This document shows, piece after piece, positions 13,641 to 20,264 of a stretch of DNA of 20,264 bases. Position 1 is the first letter of the stretch, and the number at the start of each line of letters is the position of its first letter. Source of the DNA: a virus; the IMG/VR virus record IMGVR_UViG_3300024415_000064, positions 1 to 20,264 of that record. One strand, written 5' to 3'. The translations under genes were made by a program, and so were the position numbers. The notes beneath the pieces are model-generated. The model had not been told where the DNA came from, did no database searches, and worked only from the letters and a program-made list of their open reading frames with translations.

Positions 13641-14635
13641 ATTTCTATTGTGTGTGCGTAGGTTTCCCTACATTGATTAATAATTTCTAGCGCTTTACTT
13701 GGACCATTGAGTTCTATGTAATCTGATATATCTTTAGCACCGTAATCTCTAGTGCCAAACCTACCGTCAGTCAAAAACAAAGGCTGTATGTTATATCTCT
13801 TAAGTAGAGTATTAGCCATCTTGACACCGGTTAGATCGAAATCCATAAAAGAAAAAATGTTTGTAAATCGTCTAGAAATCTGTGTCATGATACCATCATT
13901 TGGTATTACTGCTTCGGAAGCAGGAGCAGCTGCAACAATTCCTAATTGTCGTAGCGCCATAACATCTTTCATAGACTTTGTAATTACAATGTGATCACCA
14001 AACTCTGGTACTTGTTCTAGACCTTGCCAGCTGTTGTAATTAGATAACCATCTAAATGCGTTACGCTGAGGCATATAAATTTTATACTGCCCAGGACCAA
14101 ATCTATAAGCATATGCTAAATCGTTTTTACGTCTTGTGTATACTACCTTTGTGTTGTAAAATACTATTTCACAGGGGTATACATTATAAAGGGTTAATAC
14201 AGCTTTGTTAATTCCATACTTAGACCAGAAATCTCTATCGTATTGATCCCAAGGTCTAATTTTGATTTCTATCTTAGACTCTTTTGGTTCTAGTTTTGCT
14301 GGTTCGTATTCTCTTTTAACAACTGTTGCGTTGACACTGCCGTTTGTTAGACCAAAGTCTACAGCACATTTCTCAAGAGCTTTAGCGTAGGTAACACCAT
14401 ACTTATATTGTATGATCTTAATCCAATCGCCTGAGAACCCTTGCGCCCAATCTTTAAAGTAAATAGTCCCATTGATCATTTTAAATGAACAAGAAGGATT
14501 ATTATCTCTACGTAATGGGGATTTTACTTTTGCATTGACGTCAACTTTAATCCCTAAATAATATTCTAATATTTGAGCTTGATCTAGCCTCGCTAAGATG
14601 TACTCTTTAGTTATTACTGGGTTTAAATTATACAT
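13637..14635 (-). CDS. Toprim-type DNA primase, divergent
   Basis: A 332-aa protein with the layout of phage primases. Residues about 35-100 follow the CHC2 zinc-domain pattern (SPLRRDNNPSCSF ... IYFKDWAQGFSGDWIKII ... YAKALEKCAVDFGL), but the four zinc ligands are replaced. After a linker and a central region (about 130-215) comes a Toprim fold: HIVITKSMKDVMALRQLGI, then FSFMDFDLTGVKMANTLLK with the metal-binding Asp-x-Asp. The usual Toprim E-G pair is K-S here. Primases synthesise RNA primers for lagging-strand replication, and the DnaB-like helicase lies about 1.5 kb upstream. It starts 20 nt after a strong terminator, so it probably has its own transcription start or depends on read-through, and is coupled by ATGA to the next gene. 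Confidence 0.78.
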   Translation of the reverse strand: MYNLNPVITKEYILARLDQAQILEYYLGIKVDVNAKVKSPLRRDNNPSCSFKMINGTIYFKDWAQGFSGDWIKIIQYKYGVTYAKALEKCAVDFGLTNGSVNATVVKREYEPAKLEPKESKIEIKIRPWDQYDRDFWSKYGINKAVLTLYNVYPCEIVFYNTKVVYTRRKNDLAYAYRFGPGQYKIYMPQRNAFRWLSNYNSWQGLEQVPEFGDHIVITKSMKDVMALRQLGIVAAAPASEAVIPNDGIMTQISRRFTNIFSFMDFDLTGVKMANTLLKRYNIQPLFLTDGRFGTRDYGAKDISDYIELNGPSKALEIINQCRETYAHTIEI

Positions 14636-14655
14636 TTACTGTAGTTTGTAGACAA

Positions 14656-14680
14656 AAAAGGAGGCACGAAGCCTCCCTTT
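14656..14680 (-). terminator. Strong intrinsic terminator after the 208-aa gene
   Basis: On the minus strand a 10-bp stem with one G-U pair (AAAGGGAGGC with GCCTCCTTTT) closes a 5-nt loop, TTCGT, and is followed by further Ts. It lies 20 nt after the stop at 14701 and 20 nt before the primase start at 14635, splitting the replication genes into two transcription units or attenuating read-through. Confidence 0.88.
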
Positions 14681-14700
14681 ATAATGTCTGATTGAATGAA

Positions 14701-15327
14701 TTACCAAGTATCTCCTGCAGTAGAAGTACTAGTATTTGAACTAATCTCTGCTTCGTTAGTTGGTTGAGCAGGAGTAATGTTGTCTCTGTACCCTACAACT
14801 AACTGCTGCGCAGAGTCTTGAGGTAAACAGAAAGGCTGTACAGGACGAGAAGGAAATTGTAAATACTTACCTTGCTTGTCATATACACACTTAATCTTGA
14901 ACTTGTGTCCTTCATAAGAGTTACCAATCAACTCGATAAGGTTTTTACCAAGTTCATTCCATGTTGCACCACTAATTGCTACACGTTCTTTAGGAATAAA
15001 TGCAGACAAAATGTGGTGTAGTACTTCACCTGTATTTCTAATCAAGTCAGCATGTAACTGCTCAGGTGTAGAAGACCAGCTTCTTCCTGCTGCAGCTGCA
15101 TTCTTAGAAGACTCTTGTAGTCTTTCTAAACTTGTAACTTCCATTTGTGTATGTGTAAACTTAGCTCCTTCTTCGTCTTGGAAATAGAATCTAACAACGT
15201 TACCACCAGTTCCGTCTTGTCTAAGTGTGTCAAAAGTGACATCTACTAGTTGAACGTTCTCGTTGATACCCGGGCTCATTAGTTTATAACTAGGAGCACT
15301 TGTTTGTGTTTCTTGTAATTGATACAT
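14701..15327 (-). CDS. Hypothetical replication protein, possibly ssDNA-binding
   Basis: A 208-aa protein, well separated by a leader upstream and a strong terminator downstream, which suggests high-level independent expression. Residues about 20-75 and 140-180 look beta-rich (QLVDVTFDTLRQ, NVVRFYFQDEEG, HKFKIKCVYDKQGKYLQF), compatible with an OB fold, joined by a helical region with an Ala-rich loop. The C-terminal 30 residues are low-complexity Ser/Thr/Asn with few acidic residues, ending GDTW, loosely like the flexible tail of SSBs but without the DDxPF tip. Placement between the Sak4-like ATPase and primase favours a single-strand binding role, as in crAss-like phages. No diagnostic motif is seen, so treat this as a suggestion. 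The TTTTAAAATT element lies 7 nt before the start. Confidence 0.45.
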   Translation of the reverse strand: MYQLQETQTSAPSYKLMSPGINENVQLVDVTFDTLRQDGTGGNVVRFYFQDEEGAKFTHTQMEVTSLERLQESSKNAAAAGRSWSSTPEQLHADLIRNTGEVLHHILSAFIPKERVAISGATWNELGKNLIELIGNSYEGHKFKIKCVYDKQGKYLQFPSRPVQPFCLPQDSAQQLVVGYRDNITPAQPTNEAEISSNTSTSTAGDTW

Positions 15328-15387
15328 AATCGCTTTTTAAAATTAAAATTTGTTTTATTGTTATATTGACTACTAATATACAAAATA

Positions 15388-15406
15388 AACAGCAGAATCT
15401 TCTGTT
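15388..15406 (-). terminator. Possible weak terminator hairpin after the Sak4-like gene
   Basis: A 5-bp stem AACAG/CTGTT with a 9-nt interior that can fold further (CAGA/TCTG around AGAT). On the minus strand it is followed by TATTTTG. The stop codon at 15405-15407 is partly inside the stem, as at 7598-7615. It is short and AT-rich, so termination would be partial. The rest of the 77-nt gap (15328-15404) is A/T-rich leader, and I see no clear promoter in it. Confidence 0.35.
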
Positions 15407-16076
15407 ATTTTATACTTGTTTTATATATATTCTTCCAATCGAAGGGTAGTATTTTACCTGCTAAATGAGGTAAACGTGTACCTGCTTCTATCTCGTCGGA
15501 AGCCTCAAAAGAAATGCTTAACACATTGTCTTCGTTTCTATATACAAAACCAATTGCATCTGACTTAGCCATAATGTAATTCTTTAGTTTACCTGAAAGA
15601 TCTAAACTGCTTACGTTAACTTCTACTGAGTCCGTTCCGATGATTGTCTTCTTTCTGTGTCCTACAAGAATGATATGGTCGCTACAAGTTAATAAGGCGT
15701 CAATTAAACCCATAACTCTTGTACGCACTTGATTGTAACCGTCACCGAAAGGAAGCTTTGCAAAAGAATCTAAATTATTCTCTCTTGCAATGTCTTTCTC
15801 TATCCATGAGACTACGTTGTCAATTGTGTCTAGCGCAATATATTTATATCTATTAGGCTCTGCTTTAAGCGCACCTACTAGCTGTTTTAAATCTGATGTT
15901 GATCCTACCTCTACCTTTAAGGCATCGATATATTTACTACCTCGTTCTGTATCTATAATTAGACACCCTTCGAGTTTAGACAACATTGTTGTCTTACCTG
16001 CCTTTGATTGACCGAATATAGTCAGAAGGCTAGGATTTACTGTTTGTGATTTTACTACTGTCTTTGGTAATTCCAT
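15405..16076 (-). CDS. Sak4-like RecA-fold ATPase (AAA_24)
   Basis: A 223-aa protein from ATG 16076 (MELPKTVVKSQTVNP); an upstream ATG at 16124 would run into the helicase gene. It is a minimal RecA-type P-loop ATPase. Walker A is GQSKAGKT at 22-29, followed by IDTERGSKYI. Walker B is YIALDTID near 80, and HIILVGHRKK with KSDAIGFVYR form the sensor and core strands. This matches the AAA_24 / Sak4 family, phage single-strand annealing or recombinase proteins that work with SSB, and it is conserved in crAss-like phages. Neighbours (DnaB-like helicase before, possible SSB after) suit recombination-dependent replication. The RecE-like nuclease further along the block could supply its substrate. 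Confidence 0.83.
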   Translation of the reverse strand: MELPKTVVKSQTVNPSLLTIFGQSKAGKTTMLSKLEGCLIIDTERGSKYIDALKVEVGSTSDLKQLVGALKAEPNRYKYIALDTIDNVVSWIEKDIARENNLDSFAKLPFGDGYNQVRTRVMGLIDALLTCSDHIILVGHRKKTIIGTDSVEVNVSSLDLSGKLKNYIMAKSDAIGFVYRNEDNVLSISFEASDEIEAGTRLPHLAGKILPFDWKNIYKTSIK

Positions 16077-16086
16077 ATAATTGATT

Positions 16087-17049
16087 TTAAAATAAAGTTG
16101 AACTGTAATCGTCAAACCTACCATGTGATAAATTATTCTTAAGACGCACTAGACCTGCTGTACCTGTTCTGTTCTTCAAACAGTGTAGGGCAACAAGATC
16201 AGTAGTAGGAAATCTCTTCTTACCATAGTGCTCTATGTTTAATAATATCGGCTGATGTAATACCATAACTACGTCAGCTGCATGATAGATTTGTTTTGAA
16301 CCATGTATGTCTGTCTTGGTTGGATAATGCAGTGCAGGGTTAGTTGGATCTCTCCGTTCCTTACTCTCCATCTTGTCATTCATCTGACCAATAAGAATAT
16401 TACATGTTTGAAATTCTTTTCTTACTTGGATAAACATTTTACCCAGCTCAGCAAGAGATTGTATTTCGTTTTCACCAGGGTTAGGGGTAACCAACAAGGT
16501 GTGATCTAATGAGATAACAATTTTAGAGTCTTTAAACTCTTTGCAAAAATCATTGATAGTTGCATAGATTCTATCCCTATTAGAGGGGGTCTCTACATAA
16601 TAAACGTTTTCATTTTTCATCTTGGAGTACTCATTTCTGAGCTCTTCAAGTTCTTGTTCTGTCAAAGGGTTGTCAGATGAAACTAGTTTGCGGTAGTCTA
16701 CTTTACCAAGCTGACTCATTTTACGAATCATCTCGTCCTTTGCATGCATCTCGAAAGAAAAATGTAGAACCTTCACATCTTGATTACCTAGATAATTAGA
16801 TGTAAAGTCAGTGTGCAACATGTTGGTAAAGAATGACTTACCGTGACCTGATGCACCTGCTAGAAAATAGGTTTGACCAAAATGAAACCCACCGAGAAGC
16901 ATAGTGTTTACTTTCTGCCAGCGTGTAGCTAAGAAAGGACGCTGACCTGTTGCACCCTCGTAGAGGAACTTGTCTGCTTCCTTAATAGCTTGTTCTGCTG
17001 TCTTTATCTGTAAACTAGTAAACTTTGTCGTTTGGAGATTCAAATCCAT
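16087..17049 (-). CDS. DnaB-like replicative helicase
   Basis: A 320-aa RecA-fold helicase of the DnaB superfamily. Walker A GASGHGKS is at 65-72, with strand H2 VLHFSFEM around 93-100. Walker B is IVISLDHTLL, DIHGSKQIYHAADVVMVL forms H3/H4, and LHCLKNRTGTAG holds the K-x-R arginine-finger signature of DnaB hexamers. DnaB is normally about 450-470 aa with a separate N-terminal scaffold. Here only about 45 residues precede the helicase core, so the N-terminal domain is missing or reduced. It should unwind the fork 5'-3' as a hexamer and recruit the primase. It overlaps the putative loader gene by 35 nt. Confidence 0.88.
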   Translation of the reverse strand: MDLNLQTTKFTSLQIKTAEQAIKEADKFLYEGATGQRPFLATRWQKVNTMLLGGFHFGQTYFLAGASGHGKSFFTNMLHTDFTSNYLGNQDVKVLHFSFEMHAKDEMIRKMSQLGKVDYRKLVSSDNPLTEQELEELRNEYSKMKNENVYYVETPSNRDRIYATINDFCKEFKDSKIVISLDHTLLVTPNPGENEIQSLAELGKMFIQVRKEFQTCNILIGQMNDKMESKERRDPTNPALHYPTKTDIHGSKQIYHAADVVMVLHQPILLNIEHYGKKRFPTTDLVALHCLKNRTGTAGLVRLKNNLSHGRFDDYSSTLF

Positions 17050-17578
17050 CTATATCTGTTTTCATTAATTGTTCTACTGTTTTCCATTGTTCTGTTTCTA
17101 TCCACTTTTCCATGCCCATGTGTATCTGAGCATTGTTCTTTGCCCATTCTAAACATTCCATTACTTTAGTGTGTAGTGCACGTTTAGGTGCAATACTTTT
17201 CTTGTAAAAGGTCCGGGTTTTCATTGTTGCATTTCTACCAGGTAGTTTCTTACCGTTAATGTAAATCTGCAGGGGATAGGCTTCAAAGAATTCGTCATAT
17301 GCTGTTGATATATCAGTGTTATAAAGCTCTTTGATAAACTTATTAGTAACACGATAGTTATCTGCCCATGAAGTATCACTACTTCCCTCGTTAATTAAAT
17401 AACCCCGATCTTCTAAATCTTCTAGTTCTTTTAATTCAAAGCCACCATTCTCATGTACAAACTTGTACAAGGAAGCATAGTCATTTTCATAAATAATGTA
17501 TAAGAATAGAAATTGTGTAGGACTTATCTTATGCTTGCATAAGTAATCTACGTACTGTTTCGGAGTGTTTAATAACAT
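17015..17578 (-). CDS. Conserved phage protein, possible helicase loader
   Basis: A 187-aa protein directly upstream of, and overlapping by 35 nt, the DnaB-like helicase. The N-terminal half (residues about 1-75) looks like a winged-helix: KQYVDYLCKHKISPTQFLFL, then GFELKELEDLEDRGYLI. The second half contains FFEAYPLQIYINGKKLPG and a basic RTFYKKSIAPKRALHTKVME helix, then EKWIETEQW near the end. The order 'winged helix, then C-terminal helical domain, next to DnaB' is common for helicase loaders or replisome organisers of phages, and this resembles similar proteins of Bacteroidota phages. No ATPase motif is present, so it is not a DnaC-type loader. Function is inferred from position. Confidence 0.55.
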   Translation of the reverse strand: MLLNTPKQYVDYLCKHKISPTQFLFLYIIYENDYASLYKFVHENGGFELKELEDLEDRGYLINEGSSDTSWADNYRVTNKFIKELYNTDISTAYDEFFEAYPLQIYINGKKLPGRNATMKTRTFYKKSIAPKRALHTKVMECLEWAKNNAQIHMGMEKWIETEQWKTVEQLMKTDIDGFESPNDKVY

Positions 17579-17579
17579 A

Positions 17580-18815
17580 CTATATTACGTTTAAGTATTC
17601 TAGAGAAGCTTGACTCAAAGCCTCTTTGATTTCTTTAACTGAATTAACGTGAGTCGCGTTAATGGTTTTCTTCTGACGTTGACGTAGCCACTTTTCGTCT
17701 TGTGTATCTGCTATGTACAAGTTTATCATTAGACCAGTTTTACCTGGTGCCCAACGAATAGCTCTACCTGTACGCTGAAGATCTTGTCTTGATGTAGATG
17801 TACCACTGCATACTATTGCCATGGATACTCCTTGTATGTCAAAACCTTCGTCTAAGGCTCGAGCTGTTGATATAACCTTGATGTCGCTTCTTGGATCTTT
17901 GAAGTTCTCTATTGCCATTTGTTTAGCATAGGGTTTCATCTTAGAATGATAAGAAACTGCCCAGGGTTGCAACGTTTTTGTAAGCTCGTTAGCAAATTTT
18001 ACGGTCTCTGAAAATGTGATCGTAGGGACATCAAAGGTATCAATTAATTCCTTCGCAGCCAAAAACTTAGAAGGATGGTTGTACAAAAATGTCTTACGAT
18101 TACGCATGTTTTTAGACCACTGTATAGCAGCTGTCATGATACCATTTACATCATATCCTGTCTTTGCTGCATAGTGCTCTCTATACTCTTGAGATTTTAA
18201 ACATTTCATTGCGGCTTGAAAATTAAAATCAAACCACTTGAAATACTTATTGAATCCGTCGTGTAGTTTTTCGTATGCGTATCTGTCTTTGTCATTAAGC
18301 TCAATAGCTAGGTTGTATACCTTAAAATTAGATACATAGCCCATAGCAAGCGCTTCTTTCATACTAATCGTGTCTACGACAGGACAGTATTGTTCTATAA
18401 TATAGTGCTTCTTGTCACTACGCTCTAACGTAGCTGTAAGCCCTAATATGTAATGATAGTGAACGTTAGAAAATATAGTCTTGAACACATCAGAGGCATA
18501 GTTATGTACCTCGTCAAGAACTAATAGATCTACAGAGCTCATACCTTTAACACCGGTATTGATTACTTGGATCTTTACGTTCTTTAGTTCAAGGTTTGTA
18601 ATTACCTCTTTCCACTGCTCAAATAAGTATCGGGTTGGAACTACAACTAATGTTGTATTATCAGGCAACTTCTTGTTCATGTCTTGTATAATAAGACACG
18701 CTACATAGGTCTTCCCAAAGCCTGTTACGGCTTCGAGAGTTCCTTTGTAACCTGACTGCTTCCAAACGTCAACTACACGTCTTTGACGTGCAAGTTTCTT
18801 TACGTCTATTTTCAT
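17580..18815 (-). CDS. SF2 DNA helicase (XPB/UvsW-like)
   Basis: A 411-aa superfamily 2 helicase. Motif I TGFGKT is at 31-36, Ia VVVPTRYLFEQW around 57-68, motif II DEVH at 101-104, motif III LTAT at 126-129, motif V STARALDEGFDI and motif VI QRTGRAIR in the second RecA-like lobe. The DEVH box and compact form resemble RAD25/UvsW-type enzymes that remodel forks and branched DNA. crAss-like phages usually carry an SNF2-type SF2 helicase here; this one is closer by eye to the XPB/UvsW kind. A helical insertion (about 175-250) sits between the lobes. Start ATG 18815 overlaps the upstream TGA as ATGA, so the two genes are translationally coupled. It probably supports replication restart or recombination. 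Confidence 0.85.
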   Translation of the reverse strand: MKIDVKKLARQRRVVDVWKQSGYKGTLEAVTGFGKTYVACLIIQDMNKKLPDNTTLVVVPTRYLFEQWKEVITNLELKNVKIQVINTGVKGMSSVDLLVLDEVHNYASDVFKTIFSNVHYHYILGLTATLERSDKKHYIIEQYCPVVDTISMKEALAMGYVSNFKVYNLAIELNDKDRYAYEKLHDGFNKYFKWFDFNFQAAMKCLKSQEYREHYAAKTGYDVNGIMTAAIQWSKNMRNRKTFLYNHPSKFLAAKELIDTFDVPTITFSETVKFANELTKTLQPWAVSYHSKMKPYAKQMAIENFKDPRSDIKVISTARALDEGFDIQGVSMAIVCSGTSTSRQDLQRTGRAIRWAPGKTGLMINLYIADTQDEKWLRQRQKKTINATHVNSVKEIKEALSQASLEYLNVI

Positions 18816-19540
18816 AGGTTTATATAGTTTTTAAAATAATCATGCACCTTGTGGTAATCCTTGAATTCGTTCAATGGATGTGAACGCTTCAAAGCCTCAG
18901 TTACATTATTATATAGGTTCCATGAGTTAAAAGAGTCTGTATCCTCTTGCATAGCAAAATGCACAGAGTCAGAGATTTCATTCTTAACTACGGATGCTTG
19001 CGTAGGTGTTAGTATACTATCACGTACGTAAAGCTCTCCAAGAATGTGAGACACCTCTGTCATACCATCTAATCGATGCTCTCTAAAATCATTTATATCT
19101 TTGTTAATCTCTCCAAAGGTCTTTCTCAATGACCCTAGAGTGACATGTATCATCTGATCTAAGTGATCCATCACTTTAGAACGATGCACTTTAGCTGCTG
19201 TAGCCTCTCCTGATATCATACCATTCATACAAATCATTACTCTAGCACCACATGCAATTCCTACACGTCGTGTCTTGTTGTATGAGTTTATGATACCTAT
19301 CATAGGCTTGACAGGTAAATTACTCTTAGTTGCAAGAGTATAATATGCAATAACAACATCGTTATTCATTGCACCTCTGTAACTAATATCTTCTACAGTC
19401 CAATTGTTACGAGCTATCTCTTTTTCGACACGCTCAAACAGTGTTTCGTGTGCTACAGGACCGTAAGTGTTTGTAGCTGATGGTACCGGCTGTGCTAGTA
19501 CTGCATCTCTTGTTGTTTTAAATCCATTCATAATTACCAA
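18812..19540 (-). CDS. DUF932-like phage/plasmid protein
   Basis: A 242-aa protein; ATG 19540 or the second Met (19531) could be the start. The core INSYNKTRRVGIACGARVMICMNGMIS resembles the DUF932 family signature (x-N-S-x-x-x-x-x-x-R-V-x-x-G-x-R-x-x-C-x-N-G), followed by a His-containing helix HRSKVMDHLDQM. DUF932 proteins are common in phages, plasmids and integrative elements, are predicted globular and cytosolic, and have no established function. Being coupled by ATGA to the SF2 helicase and near the operon head, it could act in early DNA metabolism. The C-terminal 80 residues are helical without further motifs. Family call is by eye. Confidence 0.6.
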   Translation of the reverse strand: MVIMNGFKTTRDAVLAQPVPSATNTYGPVAHETLFERVEKEIARNNWTVEDISYRGAMNNDVVIAYYTLATKSNLPVKPMIGIINSYNKTRRVGIACGARVMICMNGMISGEATAAKVHRSKVMDHLDQMIHVTLGSLRKTFGEINKDINDFREHRLDGMTEVSHILGELYVRDSILTPTQASVVKNEISDSVHFAMQEDTDSFNSWNLYNNVTEALKRSHPLNEFKDYHKVHDYFKNYINL

Positions 19541-20133
19541 ATTTCAAATCCTCCTGATTGATAGCAAAACAGTGCAAACTGTAATACATTTTTCTCACTA
19601 AATGGATAACTACCAGCCCAGCTTTTCTGTGCCCATAAATCATCCCATTGTTGTTTGTAAGGCTCAGGATAGTTTACAGGAGCTATTCCATCATCACCTG
19701 TTGCTTCTACAACCTTTACATGTAGTTCTTTACGGCTTTCTTCTAGCTTTTCATTCTGTTCTTGTGCTAGATTAAACTCTATCATATGACTCTCTTCATG
19801 CTGTTTTGTATGACCGTTATCTATTAGTTTATGCAATTGCAATGCAAGCTCAATAGATGCCTCTTCACTTATTGTTGCACCACTGTTACTCATGCCTTCA
19901 TCTTTCTGCTGGTCAGTTAAACAGGTAGTGTTTTCAATTACGTAATCCCACAAAGGACGCCACCACCATACATTGTTTCTAAAATAATGTCCTGGTACTT
20001 CTTCCTCGTAAGTTTCTAGATCAGCAAAGAACTTTTCTTTCTCTTCCTCTGTTGGTTCTGATGCCCAGTCTATCTCTGGTTTTACTATTTTCTTTGGATT
20101 GTGTGGTTTTAATCCGTATACGTCAAATCCCAT
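19534..20133 (-). CDS. Conserved phage protein of unknown function (MGxDVYG / WWWRPLWDY type)
   Basis: A 199-aa protein starting MGFDVYGLKPHNPKK and containing YFRNNVWWWRPLWDYV. Its C-terminus is FALFCYQSGGFEIW. I recognise this combination (MG-DVYG start, a Trp-rich block, a GGFxI end) as recurring in many tailed-phage hypothetical proteins, but no function is established. An acidic Glu-rich stretch (EEEKEKFFADLETYEEE) and a central helical region with GHTKQHEESH lie between. It starts 2 nt after the preceding stop and overlaps the DUF932-like gene by 7 nt. The tryptophan cluster may form a binding pocket. Confidence 0.75.
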   Translation of the reverse strand: MGFDVYGLKPHNPKKIVKPEIDWASEPTEEEKEKFFADLETYEEEVPGHYFRNNVWWWRPLWDYVIENTTCLTDQQKDEGMSNSGATISEEASIELALQLHKLIDNGHTKQHEESHMIEFNLAQEQNEKLEESRKELHVKVVEATGDDGIAPVNYPEPYKQQWDDLWAQKSWAGSYPFSEKNVLQFALFCYQSGGFEIW

Positions 20134-20135
20134 AT

Positions 20136-20264
20136 CTATATTGTTTTAAGTATTATATTAATTTCTGATTTTAATTTGATTGCTTTATCTATGTGCACAC
20201 CCTTAACAGAGTTGTTGAGGTTTGTACACACAGTAAAAAGCATGTTATCTAAGCTTGTTATTTT
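20136..20264 (-). CDS. C-terminal end of an unknown protein (5' end outside window)
   Basis: A minus-strand frame is open from the right edge for 42 codons and ends with TAG at 20136-20138, 2 nt before the next start codon. The visible end includes TVCTNLNNSVKGVHIDKAI and a Lys/Ile-rich helix. The in-frame ATG at 20243 lies within this frame, so it may also be a 35-aa peptide beginning there. Continuity of the operon makes a longer upstream gene more likely. No family is recognisable from this fragment. Confidence 0.5.
   Translation of the reverse strand, partial: KITSLDNMLFTVCTNLNNSVKGVHIDKAIKLKSEINIILKTI

Noticed and set aside
9093-13680. Plus-strand ORFs opposite rIIB, rIIA, NinB-like and RusA-like genes
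   Set aside because: Composition is that of antisense shadows; the minus-strand genes carry recognisable domains over the same intervals.
6680-17110. CTATCCACT strings as DnaA boxes for the DnaA-IV protein
   Set aside because: Found scattered in coding sequence where they encode Trp-Ile, not clustered, and differ from the TTATCCACA consensus at both ends.
3825-20264. Possible TAG recoding (code 15), known in some crAss-like phages
   Set aside because: TAG ends several genes at sensible positions and none of the recognised domains is interrupted by in-frame TAG; the standard bacterial code explains everything.
1-20264. CRISPR array, insertion sequence, integrase or attachment site
   Set aside because: No spaced direct repeats of CRISPR size, no transposase or integrase motifs and no duplicated att-like sequence seen.

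Overview
The window looks like part of a large double-stranded DNA phage genome infecting a Bacteroidota host, and the gene set resembles crAss-like (Crassvirales) podoviruses. This placement is inference from gene content: a DnaB-type helicase, a Toprim primase, an SF2 helicase, a Sak4-like RecA-fold ATPase, a PD-(D/E)XK nuclease, uracil-DNA glycosylase, an rIIA/rIIB pair, and one giant ORF facing them on the other strand. The DNA is AT-rich. Start codons are preceded by A/T-rich leaders with almost no Shine-Dalgarno sequence, as is usual in Bacteroidota and their phages. TAA, TAG and TGA all serve as stops and no gene is interrupted by in-frame TAG, so there is no sign of the stop-codon recoding known from some crAss-like phages. 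A homologue of spore photoproduct lyase hints at a sunlit (aquatic) rather than gut setting, but only weakly.

Layout. Nucleotides 1-3788 (+) hold the C-terminal ~1,260 codons of a giant protein that begins upstream; it is probably a virion or injected cargo protein, judging by size, coiled-coil segments and one hydrophobic helix. A strong hairpin at 3798-3820 separates it from a convergent block of minus-strand genes filling 3825-20264. Read in the direction of transcription (right to left): the tail of an unknown gene, a conserved 199-aa phage protein, a DUF932-like protein, an SF2 helicase, a probable helicase-loader protein, a DnaB-like helicase, a Sak4-like ATPase and a protein with possible ssDNA-binding role, ending in a terminator (14656-14680). 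Next come the primase, a 31-aa membrane peptide, a RusA-like resolvase, a NinB-like protein, a zinc-ribbon protein, rIIA and rIIB, ending in a structured terminator (8755-8810). Then a Fis-type HTH protein, the SPL-like radical SAM enzyme and a 41-aa Cys4 protein, ending in a small hairpin. Last come the nuclease, a basic 83-aa protein, a dATP/dGTP diphosphohydrolase-like domain, a 49-aa peptide, a stand-alone DnaA domain IV protein, a UDG fusion and an Lrp/AsnC regulator.

Together the right half is a replication/recombination operon. The left half (3825-8737) is an accessory module of DNA repair, nucleotide-pool and DNA-binding proteins. Genes are tightly packed, often overlapping by 4-35 nt, which suggests translational coupling. 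The most unusual points are: an SPL-like enzyme with a CX3CX4C cluster motif instead of CX3CX2C; a primase lacking both zinc ligands and the usual Toprim glutamate; a DnaA DNA-binding domain without its ATPase; a UDG with a ~135-residue unrecognised N-terminal domain; four ACAG repeats at exact 9-nt spacing in an intergenic leader; and a branched RNA-like terminator after rIIB. All assignments rest on reading motifs by eye; no database search was run.
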